Positions 35,502-44,730 of a DNA stretch of 64,000 nucleotides are shown piece after piece. The notes beneath the pieces were generated by a model. That model was not told the DNA's origin, searched no databases, and worked only from the letters and a program-made list of their open reading frames with translations. Origin of the DNA: Bacteroidaceae bacterium (GTDB lineage: Bacteria > Bacteroidota > Bacteroidia > Bacteroidales > Bacteroidaceae); NCBI GenBank assembly GCA_017481875.1, contig JAFUOP010000014.1, forward strand, positions 27,059 through 91,058, read 5' to 3'. Position numbers and translations under genes: made by a program. Each line of letters begins with the position of its first letter. Position 1 is the first letter of the stretch.

Positions 35502-37163
35502 ATGAAGAGTGATATTCAAATAGCTCACGAAACTGAGCTTCAACGTATTGAAAATGTGGCTGCCACAATGGGCATTGCTGCCGACGAGCTAGAACACTAT
35601 GGTAAGTACATCGCAAAATTGCCTTTGAGCCTCATAGGTGAGCAAAAGGGCAAGCTTATTCTTGTTACTGCTATCACTGCTACCCGTGCCGGTATTGGAA
35701 AGACTACAGTTTCTATTGGCCTTGCACTTGGCCTTAACAAAATAGGCAAGAAGGCTGTTGTTGCTCTTCGCGAGCCTTCGCTCGGCCCTTGCTTCGGAAT
35801 GAAGGGTGGTGCTGCAGGCGGTGGCTATGCACAGGTGCTTCCTATGGAGAAAATCAATCTTCATTTCACAGGCGACTTCCACGCAATAACATCGGCTCAC
35901 AATATGATTGCCGCGTTGCTCGATAACTACCTATACCAGCACGCAAAAGAGGGCTTCGGCCTCAAAGAGATACTGTGGCGTCGCGTGCTCGATGTTAATG
36001 ATCGTTCTTTGCGCTCTATAATAACAGGTGTGGGCCCGGCTACCAATGGCCTTGTGGAACAGGCCGGTTTTGATATCACTCCGGCTTCGGAGCTTATGGC
36101 TATTTTGTGCCTCGCGTCCGACGAGAACGACTTGCGTCGCCGCATAGAAAATATACTTTTGGGCTATACCTACGACGGTGCTCCTTTCACCGTGAAGGAG
36201 CTTGGCGTTGCAGGTTCCATTATGGTGCTGTTGAAAGACGCCATTCAGCCCAACTTGGTGCAGACTACCGAGAATACTCCTGCCGTTGTTCACGGTGGCC
36301 CGTTTGCCAATATTGCCCACGGCTGTAACTCGCAGCTCGCCACCAAAATGGCCCTTGCCCACAGTGAATATACAATTACCGAGGCGGGCTTCGGTGCCGA
36401 CTTGGGTGCGGAAAAATTCTATAATATACTCTGCCGCAAGAGTGGCTTGCAGCCCGATGCAACAGTGATAGTTGCCACAGCACAGGGCTTGAAGATGCAC
36501 GGTGGTGTGGAGCTCGACAAAATTAAGGAGCCCGACATGGACGGCTTGCGCAACGGTCTTGCCAACCTCGACCGCCACGTTGCCAACCTGCAGTCTTTCG
36601 GACAGTCGGTAATTGTGGTGTTCAACCGTTTTGCTACCGATACCGACGAGGAGATGGCCTTGCTGCGTGCACACGTTGAGCAGGAGCTTGGCTTGCCCTT
36701 TGTTATAAACAATGCCTTTGCACAGGGTGGCGAGGGTGCTGTTGAAATGGCACAGATTGTGGTAGATACAATAGCCAACAACCCTTCGAAGAAACTGCAA
36801 TTCACATATAGCGACGAGGACAGCATAGCCACAAAAATAGAGAAGGTTGCCAAGAATATTTACGGCGCGGCATCGGTTACATTCGCCAAACCTGCAATGG
36901 ACCGCATAAAGCTTGCCGAAAAGCTCGGTATGTCGGCCTTCCCCGTGTGCATAGCAAAGACACAGTTCTCTTTCAGTGCCGATGCCAAGCAGTATGGTGC
37001 CGTTAAGGGCTTCAACCTGCAGATACGCGACGTTGTTCTCAACGCAGGTGCCGAAATGATTGTTGCCATAGCGGGCGACATCATTCGTATGCCCGGCTTG
37101 CCCAAGGACCCCCAGGCCAACCACATCGACTACATTAATGGTGAAATCGTCGGTCTTAGCTAA
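35502..37163 (+). CDS. fhs: Formate-tetrahydrofolate ligase
   Basis: Makes 10-formyl-THF from formate, THF and ATP. The 553-aa product has the P-loop-like [19 protein letters not shown] near residue 68, [21 protein letters not shown]-type active-site region near residue 97 and [12 protein letters not shown] near residue 130. Length equals the bacterial monofunctional enzyme. A -7-like TATCTTCG lies at 35451-35458. It is followed 15 bp later by rarA. Confidence 0.97.
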   Translation: MKSDIQIAHETELQRIENVAATMGIAADELEHYGKYIAKLPLSLIGEQKGKLILVTAITATRAGIGKTTVSIGLALGLNKIGKKAVVALREPSLGPCFGMKGGAAGGGYAQVLPMEKINLHFTGDFHAITSAHNMIAALLDNYLYQHAKEGFGLKEILWRRVLDVNDRSLRSIITGVGPATNGLVEQAGFDITPASELMAILCLASDENDLRRRIENILLGYTYDGAPFTVKELGVAGSIMVLLKDAIQPNLVQTTENTPAVVHGGPFANIAHGCNSQLATKMALAHSEYTITEAGFGADLGAEKFYNILCRKSGLQPDATVIVATAQGLKMHGGVELDKIKEPDMDGLRNGLANLDRHVANLQSFGQSVIVVFNRFATDTDEEMALLRAHVEQELGLPFVINNAFAQGGEGAVEMAQIVVDTIANNPSKKLQFTYSDEDSIATKIEKVAKNIYGAASVTFAKPAMDRIKLAEKLGMSAFPVCIAKTQFSFSADAKQYGAVKGFNLQIRDVVLNAGAEMIVAIAGDIIRMPGLPKDPQANHIDYINGEIVGLS

Positions 37164-37178
37164 AAAGAATAGAAGGCT

Positions 37179-38459
37179 ATGGCACAACCACTTGCAGAAC
37201 GCTTGCGCCCTACCTCTTTCGAAAATTATGTAGGGCAGCAGCACCTCGTTGGCGAGGGTGCTGTGCTGCGCCGTATGATAGATTCGGGGCGCATACTTTC
37301 GTTCATTATGTGGGGTCCTCCCGGCACGGGAAAAACAACCATAGCCAAAATTATAGCCCATAAACTCAACCGGCCTTTCTACACTCTCAATGCAGTCTCG
37401 TCGGGGGTGAAGGAGGTGCGCGAGGTGATAGATAAGGCAAAAAACTCGCCCCTCTTTTCGGGTGGCGGCGCAATACTCTTTATAGACGAGATTCACCGTT
37501 TCAACAAGTCGCAGCAAGATTCTTTATTGAGCGCGGTGGAAACAGGTGTTGTTACCTTAATTGGTGCAACAACCGAGAACCCCTCGTTCGAGGTAATACG
37601 CCCCTTGCTGTCGCGTTGCCAGCTATATGTGCTCAAGTCCCTTGAAAAAGAGGACCTGATGCAGCTGCTCAACTACGCAATAACTACCGATGAGGCTCTC
37701 AAAAGCCGTGGCGTGCGCCTGCAAGAGACCGATGCAATGCTGCGTTACAGCGGTGGCGATGCACGCAAGTTGCTCAATATTCTGGAGCTTGTGGTGGAGG
37801 CCGATAGTGAATCGCCCGTGGTTGTTACTGACGATAAGGTGGTGCAGTGCCTGCAGCAGAGCCCGCTGGCATACGACAAAGACGGCGAGATGCACTACGA
37901 CATTATATCGGCCTTCATAAAATCCATTCGTGGCAGCGACCCCGATGCAGCCCTATATTGGCTTGCCCGTATGATAGAAGGGGGCGAGGTACCTGAATTC
38001 ATAGCCCGCCGCCTCATAATATCAGCATCGGAGGATATTGGCCTTGCCAACCCCAACGCCTTGCTGCTTGCCAATGCGGCGTTCGATGCCGTTATGAAGA
38101 TAGGCTGGCCCGAGGGGCGCATTCCTCTTGCCGAGGCGACCGTCTATCTTGCCACCTCGCCCAAGAGCAATTCGGCATATATGGGCATAAACAGCGCATT
38201 GGAGAAGGTGCGCGAAACAGGTAACCTGCCTGTGCCTCTGCACTTGCGCAACGCCCCCACAAAACTTATGAAGCAGCTTGGCTATGCCGACGGCTATAAA
38301 TACAGCCACGACTATCCCCACCACTTTGTAAAGCAACAGTTCCTGCCCGACGAAGGCCGCACATTCTCCTTCTGGCAGCCGCAGGACAACCCTGCCGAGC
38401 AAAAGATACGTGCATTTATGAATTTCTGCTGGGGTGAGGACAGGAAATTTTCAAAGTAA
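37179..38459 (+). CDS. rarA: Replication-associated recombination protein A (RarA/MgsA)
   Basis: AAA+ ATPase acting at stalled replication forks. The 426-aa product has Walker A GPPGTGKTT near residue 48, Walker B LFIDEIHRFNKSQQD near residue 104, sensor 1 GATTENPSF and a C-terminal tetramerisation domain (PLHLRNAPTKLMKQLGY). Length is normal. It is likely co-transcribed with fhs. Immediately downstream lies a small patch of different character. Confidence 0.96.
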   Translation: MAQPLAERLRPTSFENYVGQQHLVGEGAVLRRMIDSGRILSFIMWGPPGTGKTTIAKIIAHKLNRPFYTLNAVSSGVKEVREVIDKAKNSPLFSGGGAILFIDEIHRFNKSQQDSLLSAVETGVVTLIGATTENPSFEVIRPLLSRCQLYVLKSLEKEDLMQLLNYAITTDEALKSRGVRLQETDAMLRYSGGDARKLLNILELVVEADSESPVVVTDDKVVQCLQQSPLAYDKDGEMHYDIISAFIKSIRGSDPDAALYWLARMIEGGEVPEFIARRLIISASEDIGLANPNALLLANAAFDAVMKIGWPEGRIPLAEATVYLATSPKSNSAYMGINSALEKVRETGNLPVPLHLRNAPTKLMKQLGYADGYKYSHDYPHHFVKQQFLPDEGRTFSFWQPQDNPAEQKIRAFMNFCWGEDRKFSK

Positions 38460-38467
38460 AAATATTA

Positions 38468-38641
38468 TGGCGGTCAAACGCGATTGCATATGACGGACAA
38501 GGCAATAAAGTCGATTCTATGAAAGGTTTCTTCTTGGAAGCAAAAATAGATTTTGAAAAAGCGAGAACACCAAATAGCGATACCGCAATTATGAGTGGGG
38601 GATATGAGGTGATTCCAAAGAATGAGGAACTTTACAAATAA
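38468..38641 (+). pseudogene. Probable 3' remnant of an unidentified gene
   Basis: An open frame without a good start covers 38468-38641 and reads like real coding sequence near its end (YDGQGNKVDSMKGFFLEAK, EVIPKNEELYK). A second frame over 38463-38522 (YYGGQTRLHMTDKAIKSIL) also looks protein-like, as if a frameshift separated the two. It follows the rarA stop at once and precedes an orphan secreted protein. I cannot name the parent. It could be a chance open frame. Confidence 0.35.
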
Positions 38642-38648
38642 TAGATAT

Positions 38649-39332
38649 ATGAAACGGATATTTTGTACCACACTGCTACTTGGTATGCTGCTTACAACCG
38701 CAACTGCGCAATATTTTCCTGTCGATACTGCAAGATTGAATGATGCATTCAGAACTCTAATAAATGGAGAACGTACATCGGAAACTGAAATGAAGTTTTT
38801 GGAGGCATATCCCACAACGTGGTTGGAATTTTATATGACATACTCATACATAGACGATGAGAACTTCGATTATTCAATGAGCAATATGTGTACCGAGCAT
38901 TTAACGACATTGATAGGATTGTCGCATATAAGTGATACGGTACTATGCAAAAAGATAATAGACCTTACAATCGGTATGAAGGAGAACTGTGAATGTACAA
39001 GTGTTTATCAGGATTATTTGATTGGGTATATACTTGGTCACGAGGATTTGGTATTCTGCTATCTGTCTAAACTGCGAAAAGGACATCAAATGCAATTTTG
39101 GGAATTCTGTTGGTCCACAGTAACAGAATGTAATAGAGAAGAGCATTTCAAGGATTTATATAGCAGAAACAAAGATAAATTTCCGGTAGAATTGGAGATT
39201 TCCCGCATTGCGTTTGAATATTTCTACGATGGAATAAATTACCCGGCATTGTTTCCTCACAAAAGAGAAGAATACGAAAGGAAATTCAACAATAGGAATT
39301 TTCGATACAACTTTAACGATTATAGGAAATAA
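38649..39332 (+). CDS. Hypothetical secreted protein
   Basis: 227 aa from ATG 38649 with a signal peptide (MKRIFCTTLLLGMLLTTATAQ). The mature part is helical and acidic with several Tyr/Phe/Trp and a Cys-x-Cys (NCECTSVYQDY); it ends in a basic, Asn-rich tail. I recognise no domain. Its codons are richer in A than those of rarA or the M56 gene on either side, and the preceding remnant suggests a recombined spot. Immunity or accessory protein is a guess only. Confidence 0.6.
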   Translation: MKRIFCTTLLLGMLLTTATAQYFPVDTARLNDAFRTLINGERTSETEMKFLEAYPTTWLEFYMTYSYIDDENFDYSMSNMCTEHLTTLIGLSHISDTVLCKKIIDLTIGMKENCECTSVYQDYLIGYILGHEDLVFCYLSKLRKGHQMQFWEFCWSTVTECNREEHFKDLYSRNKDKFPVELEISRIAFEYFYDGINYPALFPHKREEYERKFNNRNFRYNFNDYRK

Positions 39333-39429
39333 ACCGAAATTTCATTATAGTTCATTGCTGCACTTGTGCGCGAAGCTTGATTATTTTGTTCTTGTGTGCG
39401 ATGTGCATAACATTTAGTAGTATAAGAGA

Positions 39430-39475
39430 TATGGCGACCAAAAAGTAGATTGGTCGCCATAATTCTTTTTTTTAC
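39430..39475 (+). terminator. Terminator downstream of the orphan secreted protein
   Basis: 12-bp perfect stem (TATGGCGACCAA / TTGGTCGCCATA, 8-base loop) followed by ATTCTTTTTTTTT. It can stop plus-strand transcription before the convergent M56 gene, which ends at 39500. Confidence 0.85.
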
Positions 39476-39499
39476 GTTATGATTCTTTAGTGTACCTCC

Positions 39500-41530
39500 T
39501 TAACCCTTTTTTGAGAATGTGAGAGTCAATGAGGGCCTCGAACGCACTGGTTTGCCGTCTTTTGTGGCAGGCTTCCACTTCTTGTAGGTGTTATAGATGA
39601 GGGCTAATGCCTCGCTATCCACAGCGTTGTTGCCGGAACTCTTTGTTACCTTGGCAAAGGTGATGGTGCCGTCAGTCTCCACATTGAATTCTATTGTAAC
39701 GCTCCCTTCGGTGAGCCCGCTCTCAAGCACCGTCTTTCTGTTGCCCAGTTGCAGGTCGCTTGTATCTCCAATGAACACTGCTCCCGGGGTGTCGAATTTT
39801 ACAGGTGTCGAATTGCCCTGCTTTATGCCCACATTGAATTGGTATATTTGCGGCTCCTTGCTGCTGCTTGCATCGTCGTAGGTAAAGCTCTTTGGGTCGA
39901 ACTGCATGTGCTTTTTAAGTTCAAGCACGATGGCACCGTATTTGCCCTTTTCGCCATATAGTTTTGTGGCTGCTTCCTCCTCGAGAACATTTATGCTCTC
40001 AATATCCTCTTCCTTTATGTTGTTGATGATGCCTGCATTGCCTTCGTATACCGCGCTGTTTATGATAAGCAGGGGCGACTCCTTGTTCAGATCCTCGTTC
40101 AGCAACAGCATATCCTTGTTGGTCTTGGGTTGCGGGGCACCTTGCAGGCGGAACATAATGGGCAGGGTGTATTGCACCGCCACGTTCTTGCCGTTCTGCT
40201 TGCCGGGTGTCCAGCGTGGCATACTCTCAACCACGTGCACGCTCTCTTTGTCCAGTGCTTCGTTGCCGCTGCTTTTTTGTACGCGGGCATCCTTTATATT
40301 GCCGTTGCTATCTACAACAAAGGTTACAAAGCACTTGCCCTGTATATTGGCATCGCGCGCCTCCTTTGGGTAGATGATGCTGTTGCGAAGGTATGTCATC
40401 AATCCGTTTGAGCCACCGGGGAATTGTGGCATCTGCTCCACCACCTGATATACCTGTGTGGTGTCGCTCGGTTGTGTGTGCTTCACCTCGCCCACTGCTG
40501 CCACCTTGCGCCTGTTTGCGGTGCTCTCGCTTGGTGCGGTTGCAGACGTTTCCGTTTGGTTGTTTGCAACAAATTCCGTAACTTTGCCATCGCTCGGTTG
40601 CTCGACGGCGTTTACACTCTCGGGCTGCGAAAAGAGCAGCGCGGCAATAGCTGCCGCAGGGAGTATGTACAGTGCTTTAGTACACCTCCACTTGTTCGAT
40701 TTTTTCTTACACATCATAGTTATACGTTTAAAAGTTGAACTGTGATTAAAGCTGTTGGCAATAGAGTAGAGCCTTGCGCCAGCGGCTTTTTTTATTATCA
40801 TTTGCTGGTATCGTTCTACATTGGTTCCGCTGTTTATGACAGCCTCGTCGGCCTCATATTCGTGTATGTTCTTTATGCAGTATTTGGTGAACCACGCCAT
40901 AGGGTTGAACCACTGCAATAGTATAAGAAGGTCGGTTACTACAATGTCCAATGAGTGGAGCGAGCGTGCGTGTGCAGCCTCGTGGGTGATAATTTCGCGC
41001 CCGCTCTCCCGCAGGTCGGTTCTGTTTATAACCACATAGCGGAACCAGCTGAACGGCTTTATCTCCTCTTCCTCTCTCACCCGCAGGTGTATCTTCTCGC
41101 TCGTGTATTCCCCGGCGGGTGTGGGTGTGCCTCGCCTGATTGTTCTTGCAAGCCCCATGTACATAAATACAAGGCGCACAAACAACGCAACGACTCCCGC
41201 AAGGTATATTGCAGCAACTATGCTGCTCCACTCAATAGCGGTGGCGGGCTCTGTGGGTGCTGTTTGTGCCATTGCGAGTATCTCGGTGCTTGCAATCTCA
41301 ATACTTGTTTTTGCTGCAGTGGGTGCGGGCTCTTCGGGAAAAAGGCGTGAGAATGGTGTCTCTATACCTAAATTTACAAACGGCAGGGCAAGCGAGAGGG
41401 CTATAATTGCAAGCAGTGTAAAGCGGTTGAGCTTGTGGTAGGTCTCTTGCTGCATAAGTGCCACAAAGAGTGCTACAAACACGGTGAGCAGTGTGGCCGA
41501 TTTCAGTAAATATATAAGGAGTGCTTCCAT
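39500..41530 (-). CDS. BlaR1-like M56 metallopeptidase with TonB-type and plug-like domains
   Basis: 676 aa. The N-terminal membrane part has four hydrophobic segments; the zinc site HEAAH is at residues 183-187 with a following EYEADEA ligand region. After a transmembrane helix near residue 290 comes a periplasmic region: a TonB C-terminal-like domain (QFPGGSNGLMTYLRNSIIYP), a short segment like the plug of TonB-dependent receptors (DIESINVLEEEAATKLYGEKG), and a second TonB-like domain at the end. It is paired with a BlaI regulator 34 bp upstream. By analogy with BlaR1/MecR1 it senses an envelope signal and cleaves BlaI, but no penicillin-binding sensor domain is present. Confidence 0.85.
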   Translation of the reverse strand: MEALLIYLLKSATLLTVFVALFVALMQQETYHKLNRFTLLAIIALSLALPFVNLGIETPFSRLFPEEPAPTAAKTSIEIASTEILAMAQTAPTEPATAIEWSSIVAAIYLAGVVALFVRLVFMYMGLARTIRRGTPTPAGEYTSEKIHLRVREEEEIKPFSWFRYVVINRTDLRESGREIITHEAAHARSLHSLDIVVTDLLILLQWFNPMAWFTKYCIKNIHEYEADEAVINSGTNVERYQQMIIKKAAGARLYSIANSFNHSSTFKRITMMCKKKSNKWRCTKALYILPAAAIAALLFSQPESVNAVEQPSDGKVTEFVANNQTETSATAPSESTANRRKVAAVGEVKHTQPSDTTQVYQVVEQMPQFPGGSNGLMTYLRNSIIYPKEARDANIQGKCFVTFVVDSNGNIKDARVQKSSGNEALDKESVHVVESMPRWTPGKQNGKNVAVQYTLPIMFRLQGAPQPKTNKDMLLLNEDLNKESPLLIINSAVYEGNAGIINNIKEEDIESINVLEEEAATKLYGEKGKYGAIVLELKKHMQFDPKSFTYDDASSSKEPQIYQFNVGIKQGNSTPVKFDTPGAVFIGDTSDLQLGNRKTVLESGLTEGSVTIEFNVETDGTITFAKVTKSSGNNAVDSEALALIYNTYKKWKPATKDGKPVRSRPSLTLTFSKKG

Positions 41531-41564
41531 AGCGGGTGGTTTTTTAGTGGTTGGGGAGTGGTCT

Positions 41565-41927
41565 TTATTTCTGCTTTTTTACTTTTTCAATGAGCTCGGT
41601 GAGTTCCTCGAGCGAAATCTTCTCCTCCTCCACAAGCGACGACACTGCGCCCAGGTACGAATTTTTGAAATATTGGCTCACAATATCCTTCAAACTTTTT
41701 CTGCCATATTCGTTTTTGCTCACTGCGGCATAGTATTGGTATGTGTTGCCGTATGCCTTGTGGGCAATGTATCCCTTCTCCTCCAGCCCGCGCACAATGG
41801 TCGATAGAGTGTTTATGTGGGGCTTGGGCTCGTCGAAAAACGGTATAAGCTCTTTCACGAACAGCGGGCCTTTTGCCCAGAAGATATTCATTATCTCCTC
41901 TTCTCTTTTTGTTAATCCTTTATTCAT
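41565..41927 (-). CDS. BlaI/MecI/CopY-family transcriptional repressor
   Basis: 120-aa winged-helix protein: N-terminal KREEEIMNIFWAKGP, the recognition region HINTLSTIVRGLEEKGYI, and a C-terminal helical dimerisation part (ELTELIEKVKKQK). It precedes the M56 peptidase gene by 34 bp, the standard repressor-sensor pair. Three AACTA-N7-TAGTT dyads just upstream are its probable operators, so autoregulation is expected. Confidence 0.93.
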   Translation of the reverse strand: MNKGLTKREEEIMNIFWAKGPLFVKELIPFFDEPKPHINTLSTIVRGLEEKGYIAHKAYGNTYQYYAAVSKNEYGRKSLKDIVSQYFKNSYLGAVSSLVEEEKISLEELTELIEKVKKQK

Positions 41928-41945
41928 AATACAGGTGTTTTGGCT

Positions 41946-42010
41946 AACTATATTTTTTAGTTGAGTGCAAAGAACTAAAAATTTTAGTTGGTAAACTAAT
42001 TTTTGTAGTT
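41946..42010. promoter_or_regulatory. Three BlaI-type operator dyads
   Basis: AACTA-N7-TAGTT occurs at 41946-41962, 41973-41989 and 41994-42010, all with perfect arms. Centres are 27 and 21 bp apart. The array begins 19 bp upstream of the blaI-like start and covers its promoter region, which includes TTCTTTGC on the minus strand at 41974-41967. Confidence 0.75.
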
Positions 42011-42121
42011 AATAAAGGTTAATTTTTATGTTTTTCTACAAAATGGTTATTTAAAGGCTGCTATATTAAGCCTATTCCAAATTCTTATATTTTCTGTTTT
42101 GTGCCGTTGTTTTGAAAAACT

Positions 42122-42151
42122 TTTGCAAATACAAAATAAGTTGTACCTTTG
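42122..42151 (+). promoter_or_regulatory. Promoter of glycosyltransferase operon
   Basis: TTTG at 42122-42125, 18-bp spacer, TACCTTTG at 42144-42151. It lies inside the longest open frame and so sets the start of the first glycosyltransferase at ATG 42172. Confidence 0.65.
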
Positions 42152-42171
42152 TGGACCGCATAAAAAGATAT

Positions 42172-43056
42172 ATGGCTAATACACCAGACACAGATACAGA
42201 AAACAGGGTAGGCTACTGTTGCAAACCGGAAATTTCAATACTTATGGCAGTGTATAATGGTATGAAGTTTCTCCCCGAGCAGCTGGCCTCACTTAAGGCA
42301 CAAACATACTCCAATTGGGTGTTGTATGTGCAAGACGACCTCTCTACCGACGGCACTGCCGACTATCTTAAGGCCGAGGCTGCACAAGATGCACGCATAA
42401 AATTGTTGCCCAACAGTACCAAGCTGGGTGCAATGAAGAATTTTATGACATTGCTGTCCACGGTCGATGCACAGTACTATATGTTCTGCGACCAAGACGA
42501 TGTGTGGTTGCCTACTAAGATAGAAAAAACTTTTGCTTGTCTTAAGAGGGCCGAAGCCGAGTGTGGCACCGAGCTCCCTCTTGTGGTGCATACCGACTTA
42601 TCGGTAGTAGATGCCGATTTAAAGCAGATAGCTCCCTCGTTTTGGGAAATGTCGCGCATAAACCCCGCACTGCTGACTACATTTGCCGAGCAGGCAGGGC
42701 ACAACCTTGTAACCGGTTGTACCATGATGTTCAACCGCACAGCAAGGAATGTTTCACTCTCTTTTTCAAGTAAAACACTGATGCACGATGTGTGGGTGCT
42801 CCTCTGCTCGCTGAAGCAGGGTGGCAGGGTGTTCGATGTGTCCGAGCCGCTAATCCTTTACAGGCAACACGGCAAAAATACTTTGGGTGCTCACGACCTG
42901 CGTTACAACTATTTTATGAAGCGTTTTATGTCGCTCAAGAGTGTGCTTAAAGAGAATCGCTCCAATTACCGTATGCTCAAAAGTGTGGGTTACGGAAATA
43001 TTTTCAAATATATATACTATAAATTGAAATATTACGTTCTATACAAAAAGGGGTGA
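42172..43056 (+). CDS. Family 2 glycosyltransferase
   Basis: 294 aa, GT-A fold: ISILMAVYNGMKFL near residue 20, the first acidic motif QDDLSTDGT near residue 52, the metal-binding DQDDVWL near residue 104, and VTGCTMMFNR in the acceptor half. The pattern suits rhamnosyl- or related transferases of LPS or capsule. Start at 42172 because the longer frame begins upstream of the promoter. Its TGA overlaps the ATG of the next gene by one base. Confidence 0.9.
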   Translation: MANTPDTDTENRVGYCCKPEISILMAVYNGMKFLPEQLASLKAQTYSNWVLYVQDDLSTDGTADYLKAEAAQDARIKLLPNSTKLGAMKNFMTLLSTVDAQYYMFCDQDDVWLPTKIEKTFACLKRAEAECGTELPLVVHTDLSVVDADLKQIAPSFWEMSRINPALLTTFAEQAGHNLVTGCTMMFNRTARNVSLSFSSKTLMHDVWVLLCSLKQGGRVFDVSEPLILYRQHGKNTLGAHDLRYNYFMKRFMSLKSVLKENRSNYRMLKSVGYGNIFKYIYYKLKYYVLYKKG

Positions 43057-43748
43057 TGATGATTTCCGTTTGCATTGCTACATACAACGGCGAGCGTTAC
43101 TTGCGCGAGCAGTTAGACTCAATCTTGCCACAGCTGGGCGAGGGCGACGAGGTTGTTGTGTCGGACGATGGCAGTACCGATGCCACGCTCGATATTCTGC
43201 AATCGTATGCCGACAAACGCATTAAATTGTTTCACAACACTCAAAGAGGTTTTGTGCACAACTTTGAAAATGCTCTGAAGAATGCAAGTGGCGATTATAT
43301 ATTCCTAAGCGACCAAGACGACGTGTGGCTGCCCAATAAAGTGCAGGTGTGCGTTGATGCGCTTGGCAAGCATATTGCGGTTAATCACAACTCTCTGCTT
43401 GTAGATTCCGAGGGCAAGCCGTTGGGGGTGGACTTCTTCTCGCAGAATCGCTCTGCGGGTGGTTATTGGCGCACATTGTGGCGTAACTCATACAGTGGTT
43501 GCTGTATGGCCTTTCGTCGCGAGTTGTTGAAGCGTGCAATGCCCTTCCCTTCTAAAATTGCTTCACACGATATATGGCTTGGTGTGGTTGCCGAAAAATA
43601 TGGCAATCCCCTGTTTATTCAGGAACCATTGCTCTATTACAGGCGACACGGGCAGAATGTTTCATCTACAGCAGAAAAATCGGGGCTCACATTTATGCAA
43701 CAGTTGAGCTACAGATTATATATGTTCATGTTTTCTCTTATAAGATAA
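43056..43748 (+). CDS. Family 2 glycosyltransferase
   Basis: 230 aa, GT-A fold, similar in layout to its upstream neighbour: ISVCIATYNGERYL at the N-terminus, SDDGSTDAT, and SDQDDVWLPNKV near residue 88, then YSGCCMAFRRELL. The two probably arose by duplication and act on the same glycan. ATG 43056 overlaps the preceding stop (TGATG), and its TAA overlaps the next start (TAATG), so the three genes are translationally chained. Confidence 0.9.
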   Translation: MMISVCIATYNGERYLREQLDSILPQLGEGDEVVVSDDGSTDATLDILQSYADKRIKLFHNTQRGFVHNFENALKNASGDYIFLSDQDDVWLPNKVQVCVDALGKHIAVNHNSLLVDSEGKPLGVDFFSQNRSAGGYWRTLWRNSYSGCCMAFRRELLKRAMPFPSKIASHDIWLGVVAEKYGNPLFIQEPLLYYRRHGQNVSSTAEKSGLTFMQQLSYRLYMFMFSLIR

Positions 43749-44722
43749 TGTCAATGCAGAAGTTTTTAGTAACAGGTGGTAGTGGATTTATAGGTACCAA
43801 TGTGGTGGAGCATCTCATATCTACCGGTAAGTATGAGGTGTTGAATATAGATTCTGTTGAGCCCAAGAACGGTAGCCATCGTCGTTATTGGAAAAATGTG
43901 GATATACGCGACAAAGCTGCTCTTGTGGCTGCAGTTGCCGAGTTTAACCCTACATACGTACTGCATTTGGCGGCCCGCACCGATTTAATGGGCACATCTG
44001 TAGAGGATTACGATGCCAACGTGGCAGGTGTGGAAAATCTGCTATGCGCACTCAATGGGCTTAAGAACCTTAAACGCGCGGTGTTTACATCTTCTATGCT
44101 TGTGTGTCGCGTAGGTTATATTCCCACTCACGACGAGGATTATTCGCCCTCTACATTCTATGGAGAAAGTAAGGTGAAAACAGAAACTATTATTAAAAAA
44201 AATAACCCTGCTTATTGTTGGAGTATAATACGCCCCACATCTATCTGGGGGCCCTGGTTTGGTGTTCCTTATGCCAATTTTTTCAAAATGATTCTTGCCC
44301 ACACTTATGTGAATATGGGCAAGGAGGCTTGCACCAAAACCTATGGTTATATTGACAATGCGGTGTACCAGATAATGGCGATATTCGCTGCCGACGAGGA
44401 ACGTGTGAATTCCAATGTATATTACATTGGCGACTACGAGCCTTACAATATTTCGGAGTGGGCCAAAGAGGTGGGTAAAGAGGCCGGGGTATATATTCCC
44501 ACAGTGCCTTTCTTTTTGTTGCAGGCTGCAGCGTTTGTAGGTGATGTTTTAAAGAAAATACATATTCCCTTCCCAATGACCTCGTTCCGCTTGAAAAATA
44601 TGACAACGGACAATGTGGTGAATACCGAAAATATTCGCAAAATTGCTCCCAATCTGCCTGTTTCGCGCATCGAGGGTGTTGCACGCACTGTAAAATGGTT
44701 GCGTGAGCAGAAGAACAAATAA
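43748..44722 (+). CDS. NAD-dependent epimerase/dehydratase (extended SDR)
   Basis: 324 aa, Rossmann fold: VTGGSGFIGTNV at the N-terminus binds NAD, and the catalytic Tyr-Lys pair is in FYGESKVKTE near residue 142. LHLAARTDLMG and RPTSIWGPWFG are typical of sugar-nucleotide epimerases/dehydratases. The ATG at 43748 overlaps the preceding stop by one base; the frame continuing upstream is antisense-like noise inside the GT gene. Substrate unknown, presumably a nucleotide sugar or lipid-linked glycan used by the adjacent transferases. Confidence 0.88.
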   Translation: MSMQKFLVTGGSGFIGTNVVEHLISTGKYEVLNIDSVEPKNGSHRRYWKNVDIRDKAALVAAVAEFNPTYVLHLAARTDLMGTSVEDYDANVAGVENLLCALNGLKNLKRAVFTSSMLVCRVGYIPTHDEDYSPSTFYGESKVKTETIIKKNNPAYCWSIIRPTSIWGPWFGVPYANFFKMILAHTYVNMGKEACTKTYGYIDNAVYQIMAIFAADEERVNSNVYYIGDYEPYNISEWAKEVGKEAGVYIPTVPFFLLQAAAFVGDVLKKIHIPFPMTSFRLKNMTTDNVVNTENIRKIAPNLPVSRIEGVARTVKWLREQKNK

Positions 44723-44730
44723 CCCCTTCC

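Noticed and set aside
35931-37517. 528-codon open frame opposite fhs
   Set aside because: Antisense to the strongly conserved formate-THF ligase; translation is rich in Cys and His and has no domain. It is a by-product of codon bias.
42112-42171. Longer start for the first glycosyltransferase
   Set aside because: Contains the TTTG and TACCTTTG promoter boxes, so it is not transcribed.
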